Shown piece after piece: positions 1-8,269 of a DNA stretch of 64,000 nt (the first letter of the stretch is position 1; the number at the start of each line of letters is the position of its first letter). This DNA comes from JAFDWI01 sp963764215 (lineage in GTDB: Bacteria; Actinomycetota; Acidimicrobiia; Acidimicrobiales; Iamiaceae). Below the pieces are notes generated by a model. It searched no databases. It saw only the letters and a program-made list of their open reading frames with translations, and was not told the origin of the DNA. The stretch is taken from contig CAVXRS010000008.1 of assembly GCA_963764215.1 (NCBI GenBank), forward strand, positions 124,001-188,000, read 5' to 3'. The position numbers and the translations under genes were made by a program.

Positions 1-2906
1 GACCCGAAGTTGAGCAGATGATCGATGGCGTCGACGTCCATGTCCAGTTCGCGGTGCAGGTAGAAGGCCACTCCCGGGTCGATGTCACCCGAGCGGGTGC
101 CCATCACCAGCCCCTCCAGCGGGGTGAGCCCCATCGAGGTCTCCACCGGTCGACCATCGACCACCGCCGACGCCGACGCGCCGTTGCCCAGGTGCAACAC
201 GATCTGCCGCAACGGCGCCGGTCGATCGGCCAGCATCGTGGCCACCTGCGTTGAAACGTAGTGGTGTGAGATGCCGTGAAAGCCGTAGCGCCGGATCCCG
301 TGCTCGGCTGCGAGGGCCGGGTCGATCGCGTAGTGCGCGGCGCTCGGCGGCAACCCGGCGAAGAACGCCGTGTCGAACACCGCCACGTGCGGCACGTCGG
401 GCAGGAGCGAACGGGCCACCCGGATGGTGGCGGCGTTCGCCGGATTGTGGAGCGGTGCCAGGGGGGCGAGCGAGTCGATCGACGCGAGGACCGAGTCGGT
501 GATCACGACCGGTTCGAGCAACTCGGATCCGCCCATGACCACGCGGTGGCCGACTGCCGCGACGGGCGTGGTGGCCAGGTCGGGGCCGTGCGCGGCGAAC
601 GCGTCCATCACCGCCCGGATCGCCGCGGTGTGATCCGGCGCCGCAAGTGACGTCGTGAACTCGGCTGCGCCGTGGTGGTGATGCAACTCGGCATCGTCGT
701 GGCCGACCCGCTCGACCAGTCCCGAGGCTTCGACCTGGGCGGATTCGGGGTCGAGCAGCGCGTACTTCACCGACGACGACCCCGAGTTGAACACCAGGAT
801 CGGTCCCGTCACGGCCCGCTCGGCCTCGTTCGCCCCGTCGGCAGCCTGGACCGCGGTGATCGCCACGGTGTTGATGATGTCGCGCACCGTCGCCCCCCGG
901 GAGAGGTCGTTCACAGGTTTGCGCAGCCCCTGGAGCACCGGCCCGATCGCCACCGCACCCGCCGAGCGTTGCACCGCCTTGTAGGTGTTGTTGCCGGTGT
1001 TCAGGTCGGGGAAGATGAACACCGTCGCCCGACCGGCCACCGGAGAACCGGGCAACTTCGCCTCGCCGACGGCCGCATCGACCGCCGCGTCGTACTGCAT
1101 CGGCCCGGCGATCACGAGATCCGGGCGACGCTCGGTCACCAGGTCCGTGGCCAGGCGCACCTTGTCGACGTCGGCGCCGGTGCCCGATTCGCCGGTCGAA
1201 TACGACAGCATCGCCACCCGGGGTTCCACACCGAAACGGGACGCCGTGTCCGCGGAGGCGATGGCGATGTCGGCGAGCTCCTCGGCGGTCGGGTCGGGAA
1301 TCACCGCACAGTCGCCGTACACCAGCACCCGGTCCGCGAGGCACATGAAGAACACCGAGGAGACCTTCGTGGTGCCCTCGACCGTCTTGATGATCTGGAA
1401 CGCCGGAGTCACGGTGTGCGCGGTCGAATGCGTCGCCCCGGACACCATCCCGTCCGCGTAGCCGAGCTGGACCATCATCGTCCCGAAGGTGGACACGTCG
1501 CGCACCAGATCGTGCGCCACATCCAGGGTGATGCCCTTGTGGGCGCGCAGGCGGGCGTACTCCGCGGCGAACTCGTCGAGCAGCTCGGAACGGCGAGGGT
1601 CGATGATGGACGCCGCGGTGACGTCCAGCCCGAGGGCCCCGGCCCTGGTGGTGATCTCGGTCTCGTCGCCCAACAGCACGAGGTCGGCCACCCCACGGCT
1701 CAACAGGGTCGAGGCCGCCCGCAGGATCCTCTCGTCGGTCCCTTCGGGCAGCACGATCCGGCGCCGCTTCGCCCGGGCCGCCTCGACCAGGGTGGCCTCG
1801 AACATGAGCGGGGTGACCACCTGGGTGCGGGGCACGTCGAACAGCGAGACGATCTCGGCGCGCTCGACGTGCGCGTCGAAGGTCGCCAAGGCGACGTCGA
1901 CCTTCCTCTGGGTGCCCGTGGCCAGCCGACCGTGGGTGTTGTTCACGATCCGCGCGGTGCGGTACGAGTCCTGCGGGGTCCAGAGCACGGGCAGGCTCCC
2001 GTCCAGGCCTTCCAGGAGGGCGAGGGCCGCCGGCGACGGTCGGAACCCTCCGTTGAGCACGAGGCCGGAGAGCGAAGGGAAATCCGGTGCACGATTGGCG
2101 GCCGCAAGCGCGATGAGGATGTCGGATCGGTCGCCGGGAACGAGGCACAGCTCGCCGGGACGGAGTCGTTCGAGCACATGGTCGACGGTCATCGCGCAGA
2201 TGGCGGAATCCTCGACTTCGCGTTCGAGCCCAGAGGGATCGCCGATCAGCACCTCGGCGTCGAGCGCGGCGCGGATCTCCTCCAGGCGTGGCGCCGAGAG
2301 CAGGGGCTGCTCGGGGAGCGCCCAGTGGGGCAGTCCCGTGGCTGCCAGTGCGGCGCGGATCTCGTCGAGGGCGTCGTCGGCGCAACGGTTGGCGACCAGC
2401 CCGACGGTTTCGGCGTGGGACCCGGCCAGCTCGCCCATCGCGATGTCCACGACCAGGGCGACCTCGGCCGGCGAACGCTCGTGGGCCGACACCACCAGCA
2501 GTACGGGGGTTCCCATGTTCGCGGCCATCTGGCCGTTGAAGGCGAACTCGGTCGGGGTGGCCACGTCGGTGTAGTCGGAGCCGACGACGATCACGACACC
2601 ACAGCCTGCGGCGAGCTCCCGGTACACGGTCACGATCCGTTCCAGGGCCCCGTCCGGATCGTCGTGGACCTCGGCGTAGGTCACCCCGACCGCGAGCGAG
2701 GCGGCGCGCGCGCCTCCCATGGCGTCCACGAGGCGCACCCCGAGCCGATCGTCCGCGGGGTCCGGGGAGCGGACCACGGGGCGGAACACGCCGATGTGCT
2801 CGACCTGCCCGGCCAGGGTCTCCAGCAGTCCGAGCGCGACCAACGACTTGCCGGTCGACCCTTCGGGGGCCGCAACATAGATGTTCGTGGGCTTGGGTTC
2901 GATCAT
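1..2906 (-). CDS. pta-ackA: Phosphate acetyltransferase-acetate kinase, one open frame (partial)
   Basis: The frame opens at ATG 2906 and runs without a stop to the window edge (968 codons seen). Residues 1 to about 690 are a long-form phosphate acetyltransferase: a P-loop (PEGSTGKS) N-terminal domain, a middle domain, then the PTA_PTB catalytic domain ending in KPVNDLSRGATVRDI. About ten residues later acetate kinase begins (ILVFNSGSSSVKY) and continues with HRVVMGG, HLGNGAS and MGTRSGDIDPG. Together the activities interconvert acetyl-CoA, acetyl phosphate and acetate with ATP formation. Normally these are two proteins. A GTG at 812 could be an internal kinase start, and GTGA there looks like the usual stop/start overlap, so a one-base error could have removed the pta stop. 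The acetate kinase C-terminus lies outside the window. Family assignment is firm; fusion is as read. Confidence 0.85.
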   Translation of the reverse strand, partial: MIEPKPTNIYVAAPEGSTGKSLVALGLLETLAGQVEHIGVFRPVVRSPDPADDRLGVRLVDAMGGARAASLAVGVTYAEVHDDPDGALERIVTVYRELAAGCGVVIVVGSDYTDVATPTEFAFNGQMAANMGTPVLLVVSAHERSPAEVALVVDIAMGELAGSHAETVGLVANRCADDALDEIRAALAATGLPHWALPEQPLLSAPRLEEIRAALDAEVLIGDPSGLEREVEDSAICAMTVDHVLERLRPGELCLVPGDRSDILIALAAANRAPDFPSLSGLVLNGGFRPSPAALALLEGLDGSLPVLWTPQDSYRTARIVNNTHGRLATGTQRKVDVALATFDAHVERAEIVSLFDVPRTQVVTPLMFEATLVEAARAKRRRIVLPEGTDERILRAASTLLSRGVADLVLLGDETEITTRAGALGLDVTAASIIDPRRSELLDEFAAEYARLRAHKGITLDVAHDLVRDVSTFGTMMVQLGYADGMVSGATHSTAHTVTPAFQIIKTVEGTTKVSSVFFMCLADRVLVYGDCAVIPDPTAEELADIAIASADTASRFGVEPRVAMLSYSTGESGTGADVDKVRLATDLVTERRPDLVIAGPMQYDAAVDAAVGEAKLPGSPVAGRATVFIFPDLNTGNNTYKAVQRSAGAVAIGPVLQGLRKPVNDLSRGATVRDIINTVAITAVQAADGANEAERAVTGPILVFNSGSSSVKYALLDPESAQVEASGLVERVGHDDAELHHHHGAAEFTTSLAAPDHTAAIRAVMDAFAAHGPDLATTPVAAVGHRVVMGGSELLEPVVITDSVLASIDSLAPLAPLHNPANAATIRVARSLLPDVPHVAVFDTAFFAGLPPSAAHYAIDPALAAEHGIRRYGFHGISHHYVSTQVATMLADRPAPLRQIVLHLGNGASASAVVDGRPVETSMGLTPLEGLVMGTRSGDIDPGVAFYLHRELDMDVDAIDHLLNFG

Positions 2907-3013
2907 GGTCCGACTCGTGAGGGTAGATGCTTCGGACCCGGCACGGTTCGATTCCCATTCCGAATCCGGATCATCGGGGGCATAATGAGGGAGTCGACCT
3001 GGGAGGACGAGCC

Positions 3014-3451
3014 ATGGCGCTGGATCCGAGACAGCAGACGACGGATCACAACGAACGTCGGATCGGCGAGCGACATCCCATCGCGATCGCGATGCAGTGG
3101 TATCCGACGCGCAAGCCGCCGCGCCGCCGCAAGGCGCCCGAATCGTCGATGACCGAGAACCTGTCCTTCAGCGGAGCCGGGTTCATCTGCGACACGCATC
3201 CCGACGTGCAGGTGTCCACCATGCTCACGGTCACCTTGAGAGAGGTGACCGGCCAGGCCCGGGTGCGGGTTGTCGAAGCGGCCGGACAGCACGGGCAGTC
3301 CTATTACGGCATCGAGTTCTGTGACCGTGCACTGCTCGATGTGGCGCGTGATCTGATCACCGACCACGCGCCCGCGTCGTCCAGGACCGCTCCCGTGAAC
3401 CGGCGTGCGACGTCGTCGACACGGTCGAGCTATCGCGACTGGCCCGACTGA
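3014..3451 (+). CDS. PilZ domain protein (c-di-GMP receptor-like)
   Basis: A 145-residue protein with the two PilZ ligand signatures: an arginine pair of the RxxxR type (RRIGERHP) near residue 15 and ENLSFSGAGF (D/NxSxxG) around residue 50. PilZ domains bind cyclic di-GMP and pass the signal to motility, polysaccharide or virulence systems; no output domain is visible, so it probably acts through a partner. The start ATG 3014 is chosen because GGGAGGACG lies just upstream; an upstream in-frame start at 2927 would overlap the divergent pta leader. The C-terminus is basic and low in complexity. The next gene downstream makes and degrades c-di-GMP, so the two probably form one signalling unit, although about 155 bases separate them. 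Confidence 0.8.
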   Translation: MALDPRQQTTDHNERRIGERHPIAIAMQWYPTRKPPRRRKAPESSMTENLSFSGAGFICDTHPDVQVSTMLTVTLREVTGQARVRVVEAAGQHGQSYYGIEFCDRALLDVARDLITDHAPASSRTAPVNRRATSSTRSSYRDWPD

Positions 3452-3607
3452 ACCTCGAACCCGGACCGCGGCACGACCGGTCCCGGCACGGGGCGGGCCC
3501 CGAAGGTGATTGTCCGCCGCACTCCGGGGGGATGGACCGGCTTTGGTCTGCAGAGATGCGTGAATGGACCTAGCATCTCGATCACGCGCATTGTGGAAAG
3601 GGGATCG

Positions 3608-5824
3608 ATGAGTGCTTCAGATCAGCACGACGCTTTCCGCCTGACCCCGTCGGGGTTGCGCGCGCTCTTCGAGCACGTCGACGAGGTCATCATCTGCTGT
3701 GACGAAGACGGCACGGTCCGTTTCGCCAGCGAGTCGTTCCGCACCCTGCTCGGCTATGCGCCCGAGCTCTACGTCGGCCGGAACGTCACCGAGATCGTCC
3801 ACCCCGACCAGCTCGGCGACGCGCTCGATGCGCTGGGACGTTGGTCGGGTCGAACCGGTACGCCGCGGGGTCTGCCGATCACCGTTCGAGCCGCGGACGG
3901 AACCTGGGTCGACGTGCACTACGACGCGGCGGTGGGCTCCGACTTCGGGGGCATCGGGTCGCTGGTGCTCACCCTCCGCCTGGAATCGTCGATCGACGTC
4001 GTCGAACGTGAACTGCGGGCCCGGGCCTTCAACGACGACCGGATCGTGCGCCTTTCGTCGGCCTTTCTCAATCTGCCCACCGAGGACTTCGAAAAAGGTC
4101 TGGACATCGCCGTCGGAGAGATCGCCTCGCTGGAGAGCGTCACCCGGGTCTCGGTGTGGCGCACCGACGGTGACCGCATGGTCCGACGTTCCTGCTGGGA
4201 GTCGTCGATCAAGGCGCCGACCTTCCCGCTTCCCGAGCGCGTCCGTCGCGACGACTTCGCCACGCTCAAACGGGCCGCCGAAGGCCAGGACACCCTGCTC
4301 ATGGAACCCTGGCGCTACGGCCCGGAGTTCGAGACCGAACGTGACGCGTACCGGATCTCGGGGGTGACGTCATGCCTGGTCAGCCCGATGATGGCGGGTG
4401 AGGAATTCGTCGGGACGGTGATGATCGAGACAACCCTGCAAGAGGAGTTCGGCGCCGTCGATATCGGCGCGGTCCATTCGGCCTGTGCGATCCTGGCCGA
4501 GGCGTTCCTTCGGAACGACGCCGAACGCCTGCTCGCCCGCCAGGCGCGGGTCGATCGCGTCACCGGTCTGGCCAATCGCTGGGCATTCGACGTGGACCTC
4601 GAATGCGCACTCGAGGAACTCCGCTCGGACGGGATGGACGGGTTGGCGCTGGCGGTCATCGACCTCGACCGGTTCAAGGCGGTGAACGACACCTTCGGCC
4701 ACGCCATCGGTGACCATCTGCTCGCCGAAGTCGCCCATCGTCTCCGCCATCAGGCCGACGAGCGCACTACGCTCGCCCGCCTCGGCGGAGACGAGATCCT
4801 GGTGCTCGTGCAGCATGTCGACGGACCGGACGAAGCCTATGAAGTGCTCGAGCATCTCCTCGAGGTCTTCCGGGTGCCGTTCAACCTGCCGTCGGGTGCT
4901 CTGGCCCTCACCGCGAGCGCCGGGTTGGCCCACACCGCCGACGGCGACACCGAGATGGGCGAACTGATGGCTCGGGCGGACGTGGCGATGTACCAGGTCA
5001 AGGCCACCGGTGGCGACGCGGTGACCATCGCCGACCGCGACAGCCACATCGAACGGTCCCAACGGTTGCGTCGCGAAGCCGACCTGCAGCGGGCGATTCA
5101 GGCGGGGACCCTCTGGGTCCACTATCAACCCGAGGTCGAGCTCGCCACGGGCCGCCTGTTGGGCGCCGAGGCCCTGGTTCGCTGGCAGCATCCGCACAGC
5201 GGCCTGATGACGGCCGCGGAGTTCATCCCCCTCATCGAGTCGACCGCGATGATCGAGACCGTCGGACGACAGGTGTTGCGGGAGGCCTGCACGGCGGCGG
5301 CCCGCTGGCGCGACCGGGTCGCGGGCGACGACTTTCTGATCCGGGTCAACGTGGCGGCCCGACAGCTCCGCCAGGAGCGCTTCGTCCAGGAGGTGGGCGA
5401 CGCGCTCGCCGACGCCGACCTGCCGCCCTCCGCGCTGTGCCTCGAGCTGACCGAGAGCACCCTGCTCACCGACCCGACCGTCGCGGTGGAGCGGTTCGGT
5501 CAACTGCGATCGCTCGGCGTGGGCCTCGCGATCGACGACTTCGGGATCGGGTACTCGTCGTTTCTGCAGCTCCGCTCGTTGCCGCTCAGCGCCCTGAAGA
5601 TCGACCGCAGCTTCGTCACCGATCTGCCGCGCAGTTCCACCGATCGGGCGATCGTGTCAGCCACGCTCGGCCTGGCCGCCGCGCTCGGCCTCACGGTCAC
5701 CGCCGAGGGTGTCGAGACCGACGAACAACGCGCCGCGTTGGTGGAACTGGGTTGTCCCGCCGCGCAGGGGTTCCTGCTCGGTCGCCCCATGCCGGACAAG
5801 GATTTCGACGTGCTGGTCTCCTAG
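3608..5824 (+). CDS. PAS-GAF-GGDEF-EAL c-di-GMP cyclase/phosphodiesterase
   Basis: 738 residues, start ATG 3608 preceded by GAAAGGGG. Order: PAS sensor (about 12-125), GAF-like domain (about 140-300), GGDEF (about 320-475) and EAL (about 490-735). The GGDEF signature reads GGDEI at 393-397, preceded by DLDRFKAVNDTFGH, so the active site is largely kept; the usual RxxD inhibitory site is absent (D and T at the expected R and D positions). The EAL domain looks complete: EALVRW at 521, a conserved LELTES strand, DDFGIGYSS near 643 and the AEGVET loop. It may therefore both synthesise and hydrolyse c-di-GMP, or the GGDEF half may only regulate the EAL half. No membrane segment is seen, so it is probably cytoplasmic. 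A possible -10 (TAGCAT) lies about 35 bases upstream. It follows a PilZ gene. Confidence 0.9.
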   Translation: MSASDQHDAFRLTPSGLRALFEHVDEVIICCDEDGTVRFASESFRTLLGYAPELYVGRNVTEIVHPDQLGDALDALGRWSGRTGTPRGLPITVRAADGTWVDVHYDAAVGSDFGGIGSLVLTLRLESSIDVVERELRARAFNDDRIVRLSSAFLNLPTEDFEKGLDIAVGEIASLESVTRVSVWRTDGDRMVRRSCWESSIKAPTFPLPERVRRDDFATLKRAAEGQDTLLMEPWRYGPEFETERDAYRISGVTSCLVSPMMAGEEFVGTVMIETTLQEEFGAVDIGAVHSACAILAEAFLRNDAERLLARQARVDRVTGLANRWAFDVDLECALEELRSDGMDGLALAVIDLDRFKAVNDTFGHAIGDHLLAEVAHRLRHQADERTTLARLGGDEILVLVQHVDGPDEAYEVLEHLLEVFRVPFNLPSGALALTASAGLAHTADGDTEMGELMARADVAMYQVKATGGDAVTIADRDSHIERSQRLRREADLQRAIQAGTLWVHYQPEVELATGRLLGAEALVRWQHPHSGLMTAAEFIPLIESTAMIETVGRQVLREACTAAARWRDRVAGDDFLIRVNVAARQLRQERFVQEVGDALADADLPPSALCLELTESTLLTDPTVAVERFGQLRSLGVGLAIDDFGIGYSSFLQLRSLPLSALKIDRSFVTDLPRSSTDRAIVSATLGLAAALGLTVTAEGVETDEQRAALVELGCPAAQGFLLGRPMPDKDFDVLVS

Positions 5825-5838
5825 GTCGGCCGGTCTTC

Positions 5839-6621
5839 TCAGCCAGGAGCAGGGGGCAGCACGGTCACGGCGTCACCGACCCGGACGGTGCCCGATGCGG
5901 TGATCGTGCAGTAGACGCCGAGGTTCGAACCGTGCTGCGCGGCGATCGCCTGTGACGTGACCTTGTCCCGGACCAGGGGCGGGCGGTCGAACAGGGCCGG
6001 CTGACCGCGGCTCGGCATCACGCAACGAATCGTGGGCATGTCGACCCGCAGGGTCGCGGTGCCCAGCGCCACGGTTGTTTCCACCCAGGCGTCCTCGACG
6101 AACCCGTCCGCTCCGTCGGTGTCGATCAGCGCGGTCGGTCGGAAGCGGCGGACGTCCCAGTCGCCCCCGGGATGGTGCACGGCGATCGCTTCCAGACTCG
6201 CGGTGGTGAGCAGGTGCGCACCGGCGAGGTCGACGAAGCTGCCGAGCGGAATGTCGATGTCGAACCATTCGGCGTCGGGCGAGTCGTCGATGTCGAACGC
6301 GAACTCGTACACGCCGTTGCCGTGTGCGGTGTCCGCGGCGGCGAGGCTGACCGGGAAGCCGAGCCAGTCGGAGAGGAGCGAGTCGACCCCCGGCTCGGTG
6401 GCGGTGTGGGTCGACCCGTCCGGCAGCGTCATGGTGACGCCGCCGTCGGCGTCGGTGCTCGCCGAGGCCTCGAGCAGCACACCATGGCGCTTCGCCGAGA
6501 GCACTTTGCCGGTGGAGCTGTCGCGCAGCCCGTACCGGCGGTCACCGACCACCCCGGTGGGAGCGACGGCCAACTCGTCCACGACTTCGCCCTGGAACGA
6601 CTTGACCGGGAAGCGCCACAA
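5839..6621 (-). CDS. MOSC domain protein
   Basis: About 260 residues with an N-terminal MOSC beta-barrel domain (WRFPVKSFQGE, GDRRYGLRD) and a C-terminal MOSC domain (RFRPTALID, RCVMPSRG, LGVYCTITASG). The conserved cysteine of the MOSC fold is in RCVM. MOSC proteins transfer sulfur to or from molybdenum cofactor or reduce N-hydroxylated substrates (mARC type); the substrate here is unknown. The only in-frame start is TTG 6621, immediately before WRFPVKS, with no clear ribosome site. The upstream sequence in this frame reads GHVEQLWRFPVKS, which looks like real family sequence, while the ATG codons at about 6667-6676 are in another frame. A one-base error near 6632 may therefore hide the true start. 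It lies about 100 bases downstream of the thioesterase gene on the same strand. Confidence 0.8.
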   Translation of the reverse strand: MWRFPVKSFQGEVVDELAVAPTGVVGDRRYGLRDSSTGKVLSAKRHGVLLEASASTDADGGVTMTLPDGSTHTATEPGVDSLLSDWLGFPVSLAAADTAHGNGVYEFAFDIDDSPDAEWFDIDIPLGSFVDLAGAHLLTTASLEAIAVHHPGGDWDVRRFRPTALIDTDGADGFVEDAWVETTVALGTATLRVDMPTIRCVMPSRGQPALFDRPPLVRDKVTSQAIAAQHGSNLGVYCTITASGTVRVGDAVTVLPPAPG

Positions 6622-6717
6622 CTGCTCGACGTGCCCGACGAGTGCTCCCTGTTCCCATGCGTCGCGGTCATGGTGCGCATCCTGCCACGTGTGCGGTGCG
6701 CTCCTCGGGCCCGCCGG

Positions 6718-7527
6718 TCAGCGCGGCTCGACCAGCAGGGTCTGCACGGCCCGCCCGATGCGACCGGTGGTGTCGTACAGTTCGGCCTCGGCGGTTCCGA
6801 TGCCGTCCGGTCCGACGCGGGTGACCGCATCCACCGCGATCTGCTCACCCACCGGAAGACGGTGCAGGGTCAGGGTCAGATCCGGGTTGATGAACAGCCA
6901 GTCAGCTCCGGGCAGGACCCACGACACCCCGTTCAGGAAATCTGCTGCCGCCGCGGCCCGCTGAAACGCACTGGGCGACTCTCCATCGATCACCGGCACG
7001 GTCAGGGAGATCCAGTCGACCACCGGTCCGGGCGAGAACAGCGAGCCGCGCACCAGTCGGTGCTCGGTGGCATCCCGGTGGTAGGCGGTCCCGCTCGAGT
7101 TGAATTCCCAGCCCTCGAGCCTGGAAGGCTCATCCGGGGGTGGCGGGGGCAGCCGGTCTTCCGGCACGGGAAGTCCGTCGGGAAGTTCGACCGGACGGGC
7201 TCTGATGGCCTGCACCGTGGCCGCGGCGAGCCGCTTGCCCGCTTCGTCGCTCACGGTGACGTCGACGACCTGGACCTTGCCGCCGGGACGCACGATCGAG
7301 GCGTGGACGCCAAGTGGTGCCAGGGGGACCGCCCGTTCCAGTGCCAGACTCAGCCGTGCCGGGCGGACCGCCGGCGTGCCCGACGCCGCCAGCGCCGCCT
7401 CGGCCTGTCTGGTCACCAACGCGGCGACCGGCCCGCCATGGAGCGCATCCGGCGACCACGGACCCCGGGCCAGTTCGGTGGGAAGGAACCGCCAGTCGCC
7501 CAGATCCTCGAACAGTGCGGTGGACAT
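6718..7527 (-). CDS. TesB-like acyl-CoA thioesterase family protein
   Basis: 269 residues with two hotdog folds in tandem, the layout of TesB-type thioesterases. N-terminal signatures are ARGPWSPDALHGGP and PARLSLALERAVP; the second hotdog begins around residue 170 (WISLTVPVID) and includes DWLFINPDLTLTLHRLP. Such proteins hydrolyse acyl-CoA thioesters; chain length cannot be read here. It is divergent from bioY. The start ATG 7527 has TAGGCT six bases upstream and no Shine-Dalgarno, fitting a leaderless transcript. The MOSC gene follows on the same strand and may be cotranscribed. Confidence 0.75.
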   Translation of the reverse strand: MSTALFEDLGDWRFLPTELARGPWSPDALHGGPVAALVTRQAEAALAASGTPAVRPARLSLALERAVPLAPLGVHASIVRPGGKVQVVDVTVSDEAGKRLAAATVQAIRARPVELPDGLPVPEDRLPPPPPDEPSRLEGWEFNSSGTAYHRDATEHRLVRGSLFSPGPVVDWISLTVPVIDGESPSAFQRAAAAADFLNGVSWVLPGADWLFINPDLTLTLHRLPVGEQIAVDAVTRVGPDGIGTAEAELYDTTGRIGRAVQTLLVEPR

Positions 7528-7533
7528 GGGTGC

Positions 7534-7539
7534 AGCCTA
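7534..7539 (-). promoter_or_regulatory. -10 hexamer, thioesterase gene (leaderless)
   Basis: TAGGCT on the minus strand, six bases before ATG 7527, so transcription would begin at or next to the start codon. Confidence 0.5.
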
Positions 7540-7620
7540 TGGTCACGAATGGCACCGGGGTCAAAGGCGCGCGGTAACCTCCCTGGCGCCATTTTGCGTG
7601 CATGCCGAAGAGGAGTGTCG

Positions 7621-8217
7621 ATGTCATCAACCGTTACCGTTTCCCGTCCCGGAGTGCTCGCCGATCTGGTGCCGGCGGTACCCAGCGCCGTGCTGCGCGA
7701 CACGGGACTGATCGTCGGTGGTGCGGCACTCACCGGACTGTCGGCACAGTTCGCCTTCACCACCCCGCTCTCGCCGGTCCCCTTCACGCTCCAGACCATG
7801 TCGGTGCTCGTGGTCGGCGCTGCGCTGGGCACCCGACGGGCCGTCGCGTCGATGTTGCTGTACCTGGTTGCGGGTGTGGTCGGGCTGCCCTGGTTCGCCC
7901 AGGCCTCATCGGGCTGGCACATGCCTTCGTTCGGCTACATCGTCGGGTTCGTCTTCGCCGCCGCCCTGGTCGGCGCGCTGGCAGATCGGGGAGCCGACCG
8001 TCACGTGGCCTCGACGGTCGCCTTGATGTTTGCCGGGTCGTTGGTCGTCTACGCGATCGGGACCACCTGGTTGGCCATCGACCTCGGCGTGTCGGCGGGG
8101 AAGGCGTTCAGCCTCGGTGTGCAACCGTTCCTCGCCACCGACGCCGTCAAGATCGCGATCGCCGCGCTGGCGTTCCCGGGTGCCTGGCGGCAGGTCAACA
8201 AGTTCCAGGCTTCATAG
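7621..8217 (+). CDS. bioY: Biotin transporter BioY (ECF S component)
   Basis: 198 residues, about six membrane segments, typical BioY length. Conserved features are the TPLSPVPFTLQTM stretch near residue 55, LYLVAGVVGLPWFA, and the C-terminal block VQPFLATDAVKIAIAAL. BioY binds biotin in the membrane and usually works with the ECF EcfA/EcfT energising module; no such module is encoded nearby, so it may share one encoded elsewhere or act alone as some BioY proteins do. The start ATG 7621 is set by AGAGGAGTG just upstream. It is divergent from the thioesterase gene. No biotin synthesis genes are adjacent. Confidence 0.9.
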   Translation: MSSTVTVSRPGVLADLVPAVPSAVLRDTGLIVGGAALTGLSAQFAFTTPLSPVPFTLQTMSVLVVGAALGTRRAVASMLLYLVAGVVGLPWFAQASSGWHMPSFGYIVGFVFAAALVGALADRGADRHVASTVALMFAGSLVVYAIGTTWLAIDLGVSAGKAFSLGVQPFLATDAVKIAIAALAFPGAWRQVNKFQAS

Positions 8218-8269
8218 CCGAACCGGACCGGTCCCTCCTCACCCGGGGAGCCGAACAGGTACTCCCGGT

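Noticed and set aside
85..2958. A very long Arg/Gly-rich open frame opposite and beside pta-ackA.
   Set aside because: Composition is that of a shadow frame in GC-rich coding DNA; the true frame matches Pta and AckA throughout.
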